From NCBI GenBank assembly GCA_012103495.1, contig WLWR01000015.1:1-15340 (forward strand): a stretch of DNA of 15,340 bases, given 5' to 3'. Below, in pieces: positions 1-6,865 of the stretch. This DNA is from Legionellales bacterium. GTDB lineage: Bacteria; Pseudomonadota; Gammaproteobacteria; WLWR01. Each line of letters begins with the position of its first letter. Position 1 is the stretch's first letter. The notes under the pieces are model-generated. The model saw only the letters and a list, made by a program, of their open reading frames with translations. It did not search any database and was not told the origin of the DNA. The translations under genes and the position numbers were made by a program.

Positions 1-1
1 A

Positions 2-676
2 CGGACGCCGCTTGCAGGTCTGAAGATTAACTTAGTCAATCTTAGAAATGTGATGAAAAAATTGTTGTGGGAACGCAAAGAGAATGAACTATTGGTGTCT
101 ACCGACAGTTTAAAAGAACAATCTGTCCATATTAATAAAATGATACACCGAATTGATTCTGCGAATGATTTGGTGTCATTACAGTTGAAAAATATGGTTA
201 CAGAGAAAGTGGATTCTAGCAATTTTCAATATTACTCCATTCAAGACTGTGTCGACCAAGCGATTGAGCATTTTCCTTTTGAATATCCGCAACAGCGACA
301 GTTAATTCACTGTGATATACAAAAAGATTTCCAATTTTGTGGGGAGATGACCTTAACCAAACACGTGATATGGAATTTAATGGCTAATGCCTTGTATTTT
401 ATTAAAGAAGTGGATAAAGGCCAAATCAATATCTCAACGGTCATCAATGACCAGCATAATATTTTACGATTTTGCGATACGGCTAGGGGCATGACATCTG
501 ATGAAGCTAAGCAAGTTTTTGAAAGATATTACACCAATCGAACCGATGGTAATGGCAGCGGTGTAGGATTGAGTTTCTGTAAGTTGGTAATGACAGCATA
601 TGGTGGAAGCATCGTTTGCAATGCCGAGCTGGGTGAGTTCACAGAATTTTTATTGTATTTTCCGAAACCAAGTTAG
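2..676 (+). CDS. Sensor histidine kinase, C-terminal half (partial at left edge)
   Basis: The reading frame is open to the window edge and begins with R-T-P-L-A-G, the residues that normally follow the phospho-accepting His in an H-box (H-E-x-R-T-P-L), so the histidine and all sensing domains lie off the window. A helical DHp segment follows, then the ATPase domain: N-box around NLMANALYFI (near position 370-410), G1 as DTARGM (near 477-492), F-box FERYYTNR (near 519-542) and G2 GSGVGLSFC (near 556-582). No receiver domain follows; the protein stops at TAG 674-676. The N-box wording resembles kinases of the LqsS/CqsS/LuxN autoinducer group, as recalled from family knowledge, not searched. The G1 box has Ala where the first Gly of DxGxG is usual. 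An internal GTG at 50 also opens this frame but is unlikely to be a real start because the H-box lies upstream. It probably autophosphorylates and passes phosphate to an unseen regulator. It converges on the exonuclease gene with an 11-nt gap. Confidence 0.85.
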   Translation, partial: RTPLAGLKINLVNLRNVMKKLLWERKENELLVSTDSLKEQSVHINKMIHRIDSANDLVSLQLKNMVTEKVDSSNFQYYSIQDCVDQAIEHFPFEYPQQRQLIHCDIQKDFQFCGEMTLTKHVIWNLMANALYFIKEVDKGQINISTVINDQHNILRFCDTARGMTSDEAKQVFERYYTNRTDGNGSGVGLSFCKLVMTAYGGSIVCNAELGEFTEFLLYFPKPS

Positions 677-687
677 ACTCATCTCTA

Positions 688-1461
688 TCACGTTCGATGC
701 CATGCATCTAAAAATTGTTGCCAATGGGGTTGATCACTGTCGGCTAAGGTGTTTGCAACCAAGTCGGTTTCTTGTTGCCACGCTGCATCGGTTAATTGGC
801 CGCGCAGGTGTTGATGATGCAAATACACTAAATAAGTATTCAACACATCGGTTTCACAATAATCACGAATTGATTTGACATCGCCTCGTTGAAAATGAGG
901 CCATACTTGGCCACCATCCATCCCCATTTTGCCAGGCAATCCCAACAAAGTTGCCACCGCATTTAACGGAGCATTGGCGCGTGGTTGATAAGCGGCCAGC
1001 ACATCCATAAGATCAGTATGGCGTTCATGATAACGGTTTAAATAATTATTCCAGCGATAACTGGGATCGTCTTCACCGGTTTGCCAATAACCGGCTGCCG
1101 TAATGCGATGCAACAAACTGCGATAATGTAAGACCGGTAAATCAAAGCCACTGCCATTCCATGAAACCAGCGTAGGACGATATTCATCAATGCCGTGAAA
1201 AAAACGTTGAATCAACTCCGCCTCATCCGCTGATGTTTCACCCAGCGACCAAATCTTTAATCGATCTTGAAAGCGCCAGACTAATGAAATTGCGACGATA
1301 CGATGTAAATAATGGGGTAAAAAATTGTGACCACTTTTCGCTCGCTGCATGGCAAACATGGCTTGAGCTACTTGATCATCATCCAGGTCTTGCAAGTCAT
1401 AAATCCGGCGGCCACTGACGGTGTCGGGGATAGTTTCAATATCGAAGACAAATACATTCAT
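688..1461 (-). CDS. Predicted 3'-5' exonuclease, DNA polymerase B-type exonuclease fold (DEDDy)
   Basis: This 257-residue protein matches the stand-alone exonuclease family related to the proofreading domain of family-B polymerases (Pfam DNA_pol_B_exo2 type). Exo I is FDIET with D7 and E9. Exo II is the WNGSGFDLP segment with D107. Exo III is DYCETD with Y201 and D205, giving the Y-xxx-D spacing of DEDDy nucleases. These acidic residues would bind two metal ions for hydrolysis of 3' ends of DNA or RNA. The ATG at 1459-1461 must be the start, since the Exo I motif begins at residue 6. An AGGA lies almost directly against the ATG, so the ribosome site is poor. It is divergent from the lipoprotein gene at 1507 with 45 bp between the starts. 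Substrate and pathway are not known for this family; a repair or processing role is an inference. Confidence 0.88.
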   Translation of the reverse strand: MNVFVFDIETIPDTVSGRRIYDLQDLDDDQVAQAMFAMQRAKSGHNFLPHYLHRIVAISLVWRFQDRLKIWSLGETSADEAELIQRFFHGIDEYRPTLVSWNGSGFDLPVLHYRSLLHRITAAGYWQTGEDDPSYRWNNYLNRYHERHTDLMDVLAAYQPRANAPLNAVATLLGLPGKMGMDGGQVWPHFQRGDVKSIRDYCETDVLNTYLVYLHHQHLRGQLTDAAWQQETDLVANTLADSDQPHWQQFLDAWHRT

Positions 1462-1506
1462 TCCTGGTAGACTCGCTGATTACGATGTTCGTTACGCATA
1501 ATAACA

Positions 1507-2130
1507 ATGGTTTTAACTTTGAAAAAGTATTTGTTTGTTGTCATTTTGAGTCTATTCATCGCTGGGTGTTCACGTCCGCCCCAACCGAATAATATCAATA
1601 ATGTGTGCTCTATTTTCAAACAGTATCCTCGCTGGTATTGGGCCACTCAAAAAACGCAAAAACGTTGGGGTGTGCCGATTCAGGTGCAAATGGCGATTAT
1701 CCATCAAGAGTCTGGTTTTAACGCTAAAATCAAACCGAAGCGGACTAAATTATTAGGTTTTATTCCCTGGAAGCGTCCTTCTTCCGCACGGGGTTACACT
1801 CAAGCATTGAAACAAACCTGGCGAGAGTATCGCCAAGATACCGGCCGAAGTTCAGCCACTCGCACCAAATTTAAAGATGCCACTGATTTTGTCGGTTGGT
1901 ATGGGCATCGGGTACATGCACGGGCTAAAGTGTCGAAATATGACGCGTATCGAATTTATTTGGCATACCATGAGGGAATTGGCGGTTATCAACGCCGTAC
2001 CTATGTGAAAAAACCATGGTTGGTCAATGTCGCCAATAAAGTGCAACGACGCGCGACTACTTATGAAGCACAATTGCGTGGTTGTCGATCAAAATTGAAA
2101 AAGAAACCGTTTTTATTTTTCTGGTTATAA
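1507..2130 (+). CDS. SLT-domain lytic transglycosylase-like lipoprotein
   Basis: The 207-residue product starts with a lipoprotein signal: basic K6-K7, a hydrophobic stretch, and a lipobox I18-A19-G20-C21 (FIAGC), so it should be lipidated at C21 and held in the inner or outer membrane facing the periplasm. The soluble part looks like a goose-lysozyme or SLT fold: the probable catalytic glutamate is E68 in IIHQESGF, followed by SARGYTQAL (about 92-100), a TWREY segment and YHEGIGGY (about 154-161). Such enzymes cleave the MurNAc-GlcNAc bond with formation of a 1,6-anhydro end. Family members with this SARGY-Q pattern are usually annotated only as transglycosylase SLT domain proteins. The C-terminus is Lys-rich then aromatic (KKKPFLFFWL). 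The start has a weak ribosome site; TTG at 1519 would leave LKKYLF and is a possible alternative. It leads the adk-containing cluster, 20 nt before adk. Confidence 0.82.
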   Translation: MVLTLKKYLFVVILSLFIAGCSRPPQPNNINNVCSIFKQYPRWYWATQKTQKRWGVPIQVQMAIIHQESGFNAKIKPKRTKLLGFIPWKRPSSARGYTQALKQTWREYRQDTGRSSATRTKFKDATDFVGWYGHRVHARAKVSKYDAYRIYLAYHEGIGGYQRRTYVKKPWLVNVANKVQRRATTYEAQLRGCRSKLKKKPFLFFWL

Positions 2131-2150
2131 GCGGTGAGTGGGAGAGCTGC

Positions 2151-2834
2151 ATGCGATTAATTTTATTAGGCGCGCCGGGGGCAGGCAAAGGCACTCAGGC
2201 AAAATTTATTTGTGAACGTTACAATATTGTGCCGATTGCTACTGGCGATATGTTGCGCGCAGCGGTGGCCTCAGGAACTGAGTTGGGACAGCAAGTTAAG
2301 GCGGTGATGGATGCAGGCGCGTTGGTATCCGATGACATTATCATTCAATTGGTTAAACAAAGAATTACACAGCCTGATTGTGCCAATGGATTTTTATTGG
2401 ATGGATTTCCGCGAACGTTGGTACAAGCTCAAGCGCTGGAGGCAGCAGACATTGCTTTGGATGCTGTGGTAGAAATCAATGTTGATGATGCACAAATTAT
2501 TCACCGCATCAGTGGACGTTGGGTACATTCTGCTTCTGGGCGTACCTACCATGTTGATTATCATCCACCGCGTCGTCCAGGATTGGATGATGAGACAGGG
2601 GAAGCATTAACTCAGCGTGATGATGATCAAGAGGCAACGGTCGCCAAACGGTTGCAAGTGTATCATCAGCAGACAGCGCCATTGATTGAATTTTATCAAG
2701 CAAAAGCGCAAACTTGCTCGAGACTGCAGTATCATCAAGTGTGTGGCGTTGGCGATGTGATGCAAATTCGTGACGCCATATTTGCAATTTTGGATCAATT
2801 AACTACGGAAAAAAATGCTAGGGAGAAACAATGA
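2151..2834 (+). CDS. adk: Adenylate kinase
   Basis: Adk interconverts ATP + AMP and 2 ADP in the cytosol. The 227-residue product has the P-loop GAPGAGKGT (7-15), the AMP-site TGDMLR with R36, FLLDGFPRT with R88, and a full-length LID domain (about 122-159) with R123, R131, R156 and RDDD, then R167; these match the known E. coli catalytic arginines. The LID has no zinc cysteines, as in other Gram-negative long-form enzymes. It is somewhat longer than the 214-residue E. coli protein because of a polar tail. The open frame extends upstream to 2082, but the ATG at 2151 is chosen because it follows GGGAGAG (about 2140-2146) and puts MRLILLGAPG at the canonical N-terminus. Its TGA overlaps the ATG of the thioredoxin-like gene (ATGA, 2831-2834), so the two are probably translationally coupled. 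Confidence 0.97.
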   Translation: MRLILLGAPGAGKGTQAKFICERYNIVPIATGDMLRAAVASGTELGQQVKAVMDAGALVSDDIIIQLVKQRITQPDCANGFLLDGFPRTLVQAQALEAADIALDAVVEINVDDAQIIHRISGRWVHSASGRTYHVDYHPPRRPGLDDETGEALTQRDDDQEATVAKRLQVYHQQTAPLIEFYQAKAQTCSRLQYHQVCGVGDVMQIRDAIFAILDQLTTEKNAREKQ

Positions 2835-3187
2835 ATCTTGTGACGTTAACCGCTGATAATTTTGAACAAGTATTGGGACAAAAAGACCTTACTGTCATTG
2901 ATTTTTGGGCTCAATGGTGTCAACCCTGTTTAACGTTTGCCGACACGTTTGTCCAAGTGGCGAAGCGATTTCCTGATATCACGTTTGCCAAAGTGGATGT
3001 GGAGGCAGAAACCGAATTAGCTGCTGATTTTAGCGTGCGTTCGATTCCACTGTTGGTGATTTTAAAACAACGCACGATTGTGTTTGCCGAATCAGGCAGC
3101 TTACCAGAATCTACCTTGATTGAATTGATTGAGCAAGCGCAAGCATTGGATTTGAATGCTGTGTCTGAGCAAGGTGATCGTGATTAA
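2831..3187 (+). CDS. Thioredoxin-family protein with WCQPC active site
   Basis: This 118-residue protein has the complete thioredoxin fold: VIDFWAQWCQPC with the buried Asp at 24 and redox cysteines C30 and C33, the central VDV strand, and the cis-proline segment S71-I72-P73. No signal peptide is visible, so it should act in the cytosol as a disulfide reductant. The active site is CQPC instead of the CGPC of classical thioredoxin, which is expected to shift redox potential or partner choice (inference). It is slightly longer than TrxA, with an acidic C-terminal tail. A good ribosome site (GGGAGA at 2821-2826) precedes the ATG, which overlaps the stop of adk. It may support enzymes such as ribonucleotide reductase, but the sequence does not show its partner. 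trxA is not assigned because of the altered motif. Confidence 0.88.
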   Translation: MNLVTLTADNFEQVLGQKDLTVIDFWAQWCQPCLTFADTFVQVAKRFPDITFAKVDVEAETELAADFSVRSIPLLVILKQRTIVFAESGSLPESTLIELIEQAQALDLNAVSEQGDRD

Positions 3188-3201
3188 CGAAGGGGTGCTG
3201 T

Positions 3202-4035
3202 ATGCAAGCCGATGAACTTTCCAAACCAGTGGCAAAGCGTGATAGTAAACGCATGGTTATCAAGCTGATTCAATCTGTAGTTTTGTTTGGTTTACTGATT
3301 TATTTTTTGCCGTGGTTGTTGGTGTTTTATCTAATTTGTGGTGGCTTAGATTTGTGGCGTAATGCGCCGCTGGATTGGGCGACGGTGAAGCGTTATTTTT
3401 TGGGCAATGGTTGGCTCACTTGGTTATTATCTCCATTTAATCTATTGTTAGATTTATTCACCTCGCGCAACAAACGTATTTATCAATTAACCGATTTACC
3501 ACAAGCATATCAAACGGAAATCAATACTTTGTTACAAGCCATTGATCGTCAGGGGTTGATTGATGAATTGGCTGATAAGATGGGTGATAAAAATCGTGGA
3601 ATGATGTTTTTTAAATGGTATGGCAAAAACATTCACAACAGTGTCAGCATTCCTGAATTTCATCAAAACTATCAATTTGTTCGCACCATTGGCGTCTCTA
3701 TGTTTAACAAACAACAATCTACGTCGTTGCATTTTGGCCCCATGCGGGTAACGTTGCGGGTGCTGTATAATTTAAATCCGATTGATAGCGATGATGTTTA
3801 CATCCAAGTCGGACAGCATCGCAATGTGTGGCGGGAGCAACCGCTATTTATTTTTGACGATACGTTGCAACACCAATCGGTCAATGGCTCGGATCAACAA
3901 CGTTATTGTATGTTTATTGATATTTTACGCCCCAGTGCTTATCCCGCTTTCATCGATCGAATCCTCAATGTGGTACGCTTGATTTCATTGCGTGTCAATC
4001 ATGTCTTTTATAAAAATTGGGATTTTATTAAATAA
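3202..4035 (+). CDS. Membrane-anchored aspartyl/asparaginyl beta-hydroxylase-family (LpxO-like) dioxygenase
   Basis: The 277-residue protein has a hydrophobic N-terminus (about residues 19-50) that should form one or two membrane helices, then a C-terminal Fe(II)/2-oxoglutarate dioxygenase domain of the AspH/LpxO type. Aligned by eye with human AspH, the two iron ligands are conserved as H177 (SLHFGP) and H224 (LQHQSVN). The 2-oxoglutarate contacts S166, R186 and R234 (QQRYCMFIDILRP) are also kept. One usual active-site His (AspH H690) is L188 here. LpxO, which 2-hydroxylates lipid A acyl chains at the inner membrane, has the same anchored layout, but the HxD of LpxO is HxG here, so the substrate is open: lipid A, another lipid or a protein side chain. 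It lies 14 nt after the thioredoxin-like gene and is likely last in the operon; no clear terminator follows. Confidence 0.8.
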   Translation: MQADELSKPVAKRDSKRMVIKLIQSVVLFGLLIYFLPWLLVFYLICGGLDLWRNAPLDWATVKRYFLGNGWLTWLLSPFNLLLDLFTSRNKRIYQLTDLPQAYQTEINTLLQAIDRQGLIDELADKMGDKNRGMMFFKWYGKNIHNSVSIPEFHQNYQFVRTIGVSMFNKQQSTSLHFGPMRVTLRVLYNLNPIDSDDVYIQVGQHRNVWREQPLFIFDDTLQHQSVNGSDQQRYCMFIDILRPSAYPAFIDRILNVVRLISLRVNHVFYKNWDFIK

Positions 4036-4147
4036 TTAGTCGAGTTTTTAATTCGAATATAATTCCCCCAACGATTTTGAATGCATCTTCAAGTACGATG
4101 GTTGATATGTCAAATGACAACCGGCTTTGCATCATTCCTGGGGAGGG
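4036..4147. other. Short convergent intergenic region
   Basis: This gap separates the converging hydroxylase and murB genes. It holds a weak interrupted inverted repeat (GGTT..TGTC / GACAACC, about 4100-4122) without a following T run. No RNA gene or convincing intrinsic terminator is visible. Confidence 0.4.
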
Positions 4148-5218
4148 TTAGATTGGCATGAGTACCGGCTCTCTGGTTAATTGAATTTCAAATTGATTTG
4201 CGACTTGTTGTTGAATGTGTTGAGCCAATGTGAGCAACTGTTCGGTGGTGCCACCATCATTAACTAATGCTAACGTGTGGTGGTCTGAAATTTTCACATT
4301 TTGATACCGATACCCTTTATGAAAACCCGCTTGTTCAATCAGCCAAGCGGCGGGAATTTTAATACCATCGGCGGTGGGGAAATGTGGAATCGACAGTGAT
4401 GGATGATGGGTTTGCAATTTTGTAAAAGACGCTTGATCAACGATGGGATTGATAAAAAATGATCCCACCGAACGGCTATTGGGATCATCCATTCGCACAA
4501 CCATCGATTTACCACGTCGAATGGCGATCACGGTATCACGGATGCACTGTAATTGTTGGGTGATGGGGGTATTAGGCCGATAATCAGGATGTTGCGTTAA
4601 ACGTTCGGCCAATTCAGGGTACGCAATGCACGGGGGAGCATGAGTGGATAAGCGAAACTGTACCTGGGTGATGATAAATCGTTGAGAATCGATGGTTTTA
4701 AATCGAGAGGTACGATAACCAAATTGGCATTGGGTGTTTGTGAAAACCACAGGTTCAAGTGTATGACTGTCCAAGGCAAAAACTTTTTCAATACACTGCT
4801 GTACATCTTGTCCATAAGCACCGACGTTTTGGATCGGTGTGGCGCCAATACTGCCTGGAATGCCGGACAAACATTCTACCCCCACAAATCCGTGATTAAC
4901 GCAGAATTGGACAAATTCATCCCACGGTTCACCCGCTTGTACCGTTAATAATTGATCCTGCCCGCAAGCGGTAGCAATGCTTTCAATGCCTAACAATTGA
5001 ATGTGGAGTACCAATCCAGGAAATAATTCATCGGCGATAATCAGATTGCTGCCACCTCCTAAAACATACCAAGGGATTTTATGAGCTTTGGCAAATTGCA
5101 ATCCTTGTTGCAGGTGGTCAAGCGTGTGACAGGTTAAAAACCAACGTGCACAACCACCCAAGCGCAAGGTCGTCAAGGGCGCCAAAGGGATATTGTGTTG
5201 TATTCGATGCACTAACAT
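4148..5218 (-). CDS. murB: UDP-N-acetylenolpyruvoylglucosamine reductase
   Basis: MurB is the FAD-dependent enzyme that uses NADPH to reduce enolpyruvyl-UDP-GlcNAc to UDP-MurNAc, the second committed step of peptidoglycan precursor synthesis in the cytosol. The 356-residue product shows the FAD-binding GGGSN (54-58), the segment SGIPGSIGATPIQNVGAYG (118-136), FGYR with R169, RSVGSFFINP with the proton-donor serine S253, and the final TREPVL with E350. These correspond to the E. coli catalytic Arg, Ser and Glu. The length and C-terminal half fit the longer type I enzymes. The ATG at 5218 is the natural start since the N-IPLAPLTTLRLGG motif follows at once. No Shine-Dalgarno sequence is visible; a good promoter ends 7 nt before the ATG, suggesting leaderless expression. 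It stands alone, convergent with the plus-strand cluster. Confidence 0.96.
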   Translation of the reverse strand: MLVHRIQHNIPLAPLTTLRLGGCARWFLTCHTLDHLQQGLQFAKAHKIPWYVLGGGSNLIIADELFPGLVLHIQLLGIESIATACGQDQLLTVQAGEPWDEFVQFCVNHGFVGVECLSGIPGSIGATPIQNVGAYGQDVQQCIEKVFALDSHTLEPVVFTNTQCQFGYRTSRFKTIDSQRFIITQVQFRLSTHAPPCIAYPELAERLTQHPDYRPNTPITQQLQCIRDTVIAIRRGKSMVVRMDDPNSRSVGSFFINPIVDQASFTKLQTHHPSLSIPHFPTADGIKIPAAWLIEQAGFHKGYRYQNVKISDHHTLALVNDGGTTEQLLTLAQHIQQQVANQFEIQLTREPVLMPI

Positions 5219-5225
5219 GACCGCT

Positions 5226-5254
5226 ATTATCTATTTTAATGAGGCAATTGTGAA
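5226..5254 (-). promoter_or_regulatory. Probable sigma-70 promoter of murB
   Basis: On the minus strand TTCACA (5254-5249, 5/6 match to TTGACA) is followed by exactly 17 nt and GATAAT (5231-5226, 5/6 match to TATAAT). The -10 box ends 7 nt before the murB ATG, so the expected transcription start falls at or next to the start codon. Activity is inferred from consensus match and position only. Confidence 0.6.
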
Positions 5255-5387
5255 CCCTGTCGCTGATGATCCAGGTGATTTAATATTGATTGGCTCATGA
5301 TTTTAACTTGGTGATTGTTTTGGATTGTTATAAACACGAGTTGGTTGGAGAAAAGGTTATCACCTGATTTGAGAGATGGATGTAGAG

Positions 5388-5411
5388 ACTGCCTCTTAAA
5401 GAAGAGGCAGT
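5388..5411 (-). other. Perfect 10-bp hairpin, possible terminator of the unknown gene
   Basis: ACTGCCTCTT (5388-5397) and AAGAGGCAGT (5402-5411) are perfect inverted repeats around a 4-nt loop. There is no T run on either side, so it is not a standard intrinsic terminator. It lies inside the uninterrupted reading of the unknown gene but 7-8 nt beyond the double stop of the alternative frame (5419-5424), where a terminator would be expected. Confidence 0.45.
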
Positions 5412-5421
5412 GGTGTTGTTA

Positions 5422-6281
5422 TTATGGCGCAGGCGTAGGGCTGCGGGGGATGTTGGAATCACTCGTAGTAGCGAAGGGAAAATGAGGATTGTCGCGCTGG
5501 AATATTTCAAAGCTCCCGGCTCTTTTTTAGCAGAACAGGAACTCTTTCTAGGTGAGAATGCTGATTTAGAAGATGAGTCGAAATTCTTTGTTTTTGATGC
5601 TTGCGATAAAGAATCTGACTTTGATTGAGGTGGAGTATTTTTTCTTACTAGTGGATGATCTCTAGTTTCTAAAATTAATAGGTATTTAAGACCGGGATTT
5701 TTTGTGAAAACTGAATCGGTTGCGTACGCATATATTAAAGCAAGATTTTTTGAAGCATCTTCATTAGGTTCCATGTCGGCAGTGCCCATCTTCCTAACGA
5801 CACGGTTAAAACCATAAGTTTCAATGAGTGAAATTAATAAGTCAATAAGTTGATTGAAACCATTTTCTGATTTCATTGAATTTAAAATAAAGGATTTAAA
5901 ATTTTCACACAATAGAGAGTGCTGCTCTTTTAATTTAAAAAGTGTTTTTGGTATTTCTGGTGGTTTTTTTCTTAATTGACCACTTGTAATGTTGTGAGTT
6001 ATTTTCTCAAAAATTGCACTTATTCCTGGAAATTTTTCAGAAGAGTTATTAAGTTTAAGAACTTGATATTTACCATTTAATACGCCGGGGATTATTTGTG
6101 AGTCACGAATAGAATCCAAGTATTCTCTCAACTCTGGCTGCTGTGTTAAGAAATCTTCGAACTCTGATTTTGTTTCATCTTCAAACGGGGATTCACGTAA
6201 GAGATATTTTTCTATGTCATTACTGTATGGTTCTAAGTCTGTATGTTGATTATCTGGAACGGATGTGCCGGGTGGCCTCAT
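5422..6281 (-). pseudogene. Unknown AT-rich gene, probably frameshifted near its 3' end
   Basis: I do not recognise this protein. It starts at ATG 6279-6281 with GGAG 8 nt upstream. The first 215 residues are polar, mostly helical-looking and free of signal peptide or membrane segments; residues about 140-205 (LIDLLISLIETYGF ... NPGLKYLLILE) look like a folded domain, followed by a Ser/Lys-rich linker (215-253). As it stands the frame runs 317 residues to a TAA at 5328-5330, but its last 64 residues look unnatural. At AAAAAA (5528-5523, codons 252-253) a shift of -1 gives a more protein-like ending (RAGSFEIFQRDNPHF ... PRSPTPAP) closed by tandem TAA TAA at 5424-5419, with a hairpin just after. 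That version would have about 286 residues. The gene is more AT-rich than its neighbours and sits alone between murB and a repeat array, consistent with an accessory or acquired gene. A secreted-effector role is only speculation. Confidence 0.6.
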
Positions 6282-6307
6282 AATAAAAACTCCAAAAACG
6301 GTTTCAT
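6278..6307 (-). other. Nine-codon upstream ORF overlapping the unknown gene's start
   Basis: ATG at 6305-6307 opens a frame reading M-K-P-F-L-E-F-L-L and ending in a TGA that overlaps the ATG of the unknown gene (ATGA). An AAGGAGG (6315-6309) precedes it, but only 1 nt separates it from the ATG, which is too close for efficient initiation. It could be a coupled leader peptide or a remnant of an upstream reading frame. Confidence 0.35.
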
Positions 6308-6556
6308 GCCTCCTTCTTATTGCATCATCTCAATCGTACTATCGATCTTGAATGGGCCAATGAAATTCACTCCGAGCCTGCTCTTAGTTAGTGAATGCAT
6401 CGTGCCATTTTTATTATTTTTTGAGTTTCCATTCCGTGAAATAGAATGTGTCCAACAGTTTTTTTGATTTATAAACACAGGTGTTTTCGAATTTCGACGA
6501 CAAGAATACCGCACTTAACTTAAGAGAAAATTAATTAAAGAAAAATAATTTTCTGG
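6308..6556. other. AT-rich intergenic stretch upstream of the unknown gene
   Basis: About 250 bp with no gene I can support. It carries an AT-rich inverted repeat (GAAAATTA 6526-6533 / TAATTTTC 6546-6553) and a short Asn/Lys/Ser-rich minus-strand frame (6317-6514) that resembles no family I know. The promoter of the unknown gene should lie here, but no strong -35/-10 pair is evident. Confidence 0.4.
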
Positions 6557-6679
6557 AAATTCGGTATACCTATTACTCAGTGGAATTCAGGGGACAGTAT
6601 ACCTATTTCTTTTTATACAGTTTTATTGGAATTAATGAATTAAGGGGACAGTATACCTATTTCTTTTTATACAATTTTC

Positions 6680-6704
6680 TTGCCAAGTCGAGTTCCGGAG
6701 TTCC
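6680..6704 (+). repeat. Linker module TTGCCAAGTCGA..., copy 1
   Basis: A 25-nt linker TTGCCAAGTCGAGTTCCGGAGTTCC (shown in two parts: TTGCCAAGTCGA, then GTTCCGGAGTTCC) follows direct unit 2. A second copy differing by one base follows unit 5 at 6841-6865, about 161 nt away, indicating that a block of several units was duplicated. Confidence 0.8.
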
Positions 6705-6840
6705 GAAGGAATTAAGGGGACAGTATACCTATTTCTTTTTATACAGTTTTCTGAATTAAGGGGACAGTATACCTATTTCTTTTTATACAATTTTCTTGAA
6801 TTAAGGGGACAGTATACCTATTTCTTTTTATACAATTTTC

Positions 6841-6865
6841 TTGCCAAGTCGAATTCCGGAGTTCC
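6841..6865 (+). repeat. Linker module, copy 2, at the switch of repeat orientation
   Basis: This is the second copy of the linker at 6680-6704, with A for G at the twelfth to thirteenth position (TCGAATTCC). It sits exactly where the array changes from direct to inverted units. Confidence 0.8.

Noticed and set aside
1474..1502. Promoter with CATAAT -10 before the SLT lipoprotein gene
   Set aside because: No -35 resemblance at 16-18 nt and the box is only 4 nt from the ATG.
2082..2150. N-terminal extension of adenylate kinase from an upstream ATG
   Set aside because: It overlaps the previous gene, has no ribosome site, and the ATG at 2151 gives the canonical N-terminus with a good SD.
5236..5298. 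20-codon minus-strand ORF upstream of murB as a leader peptide
   Set aside because: It overlaps the -35 box and spacer of the murB promoter, so it would not be on the murB transcript.
5410..5628. Plus-strand 72-codon frame opposite the unknown gene's 3' end
   Set aside because: It is a shadow of the minus-strand gene and has no ribosome site or recognisable content.
6317..6514. Minus-strand 65-codon Asn/Lys/Ser-rich frame starting at GTG
   Set aside because: No family resemblance, weak start, AT-rich biased composition. It may be a gene remnant, but nothing supports calling it.
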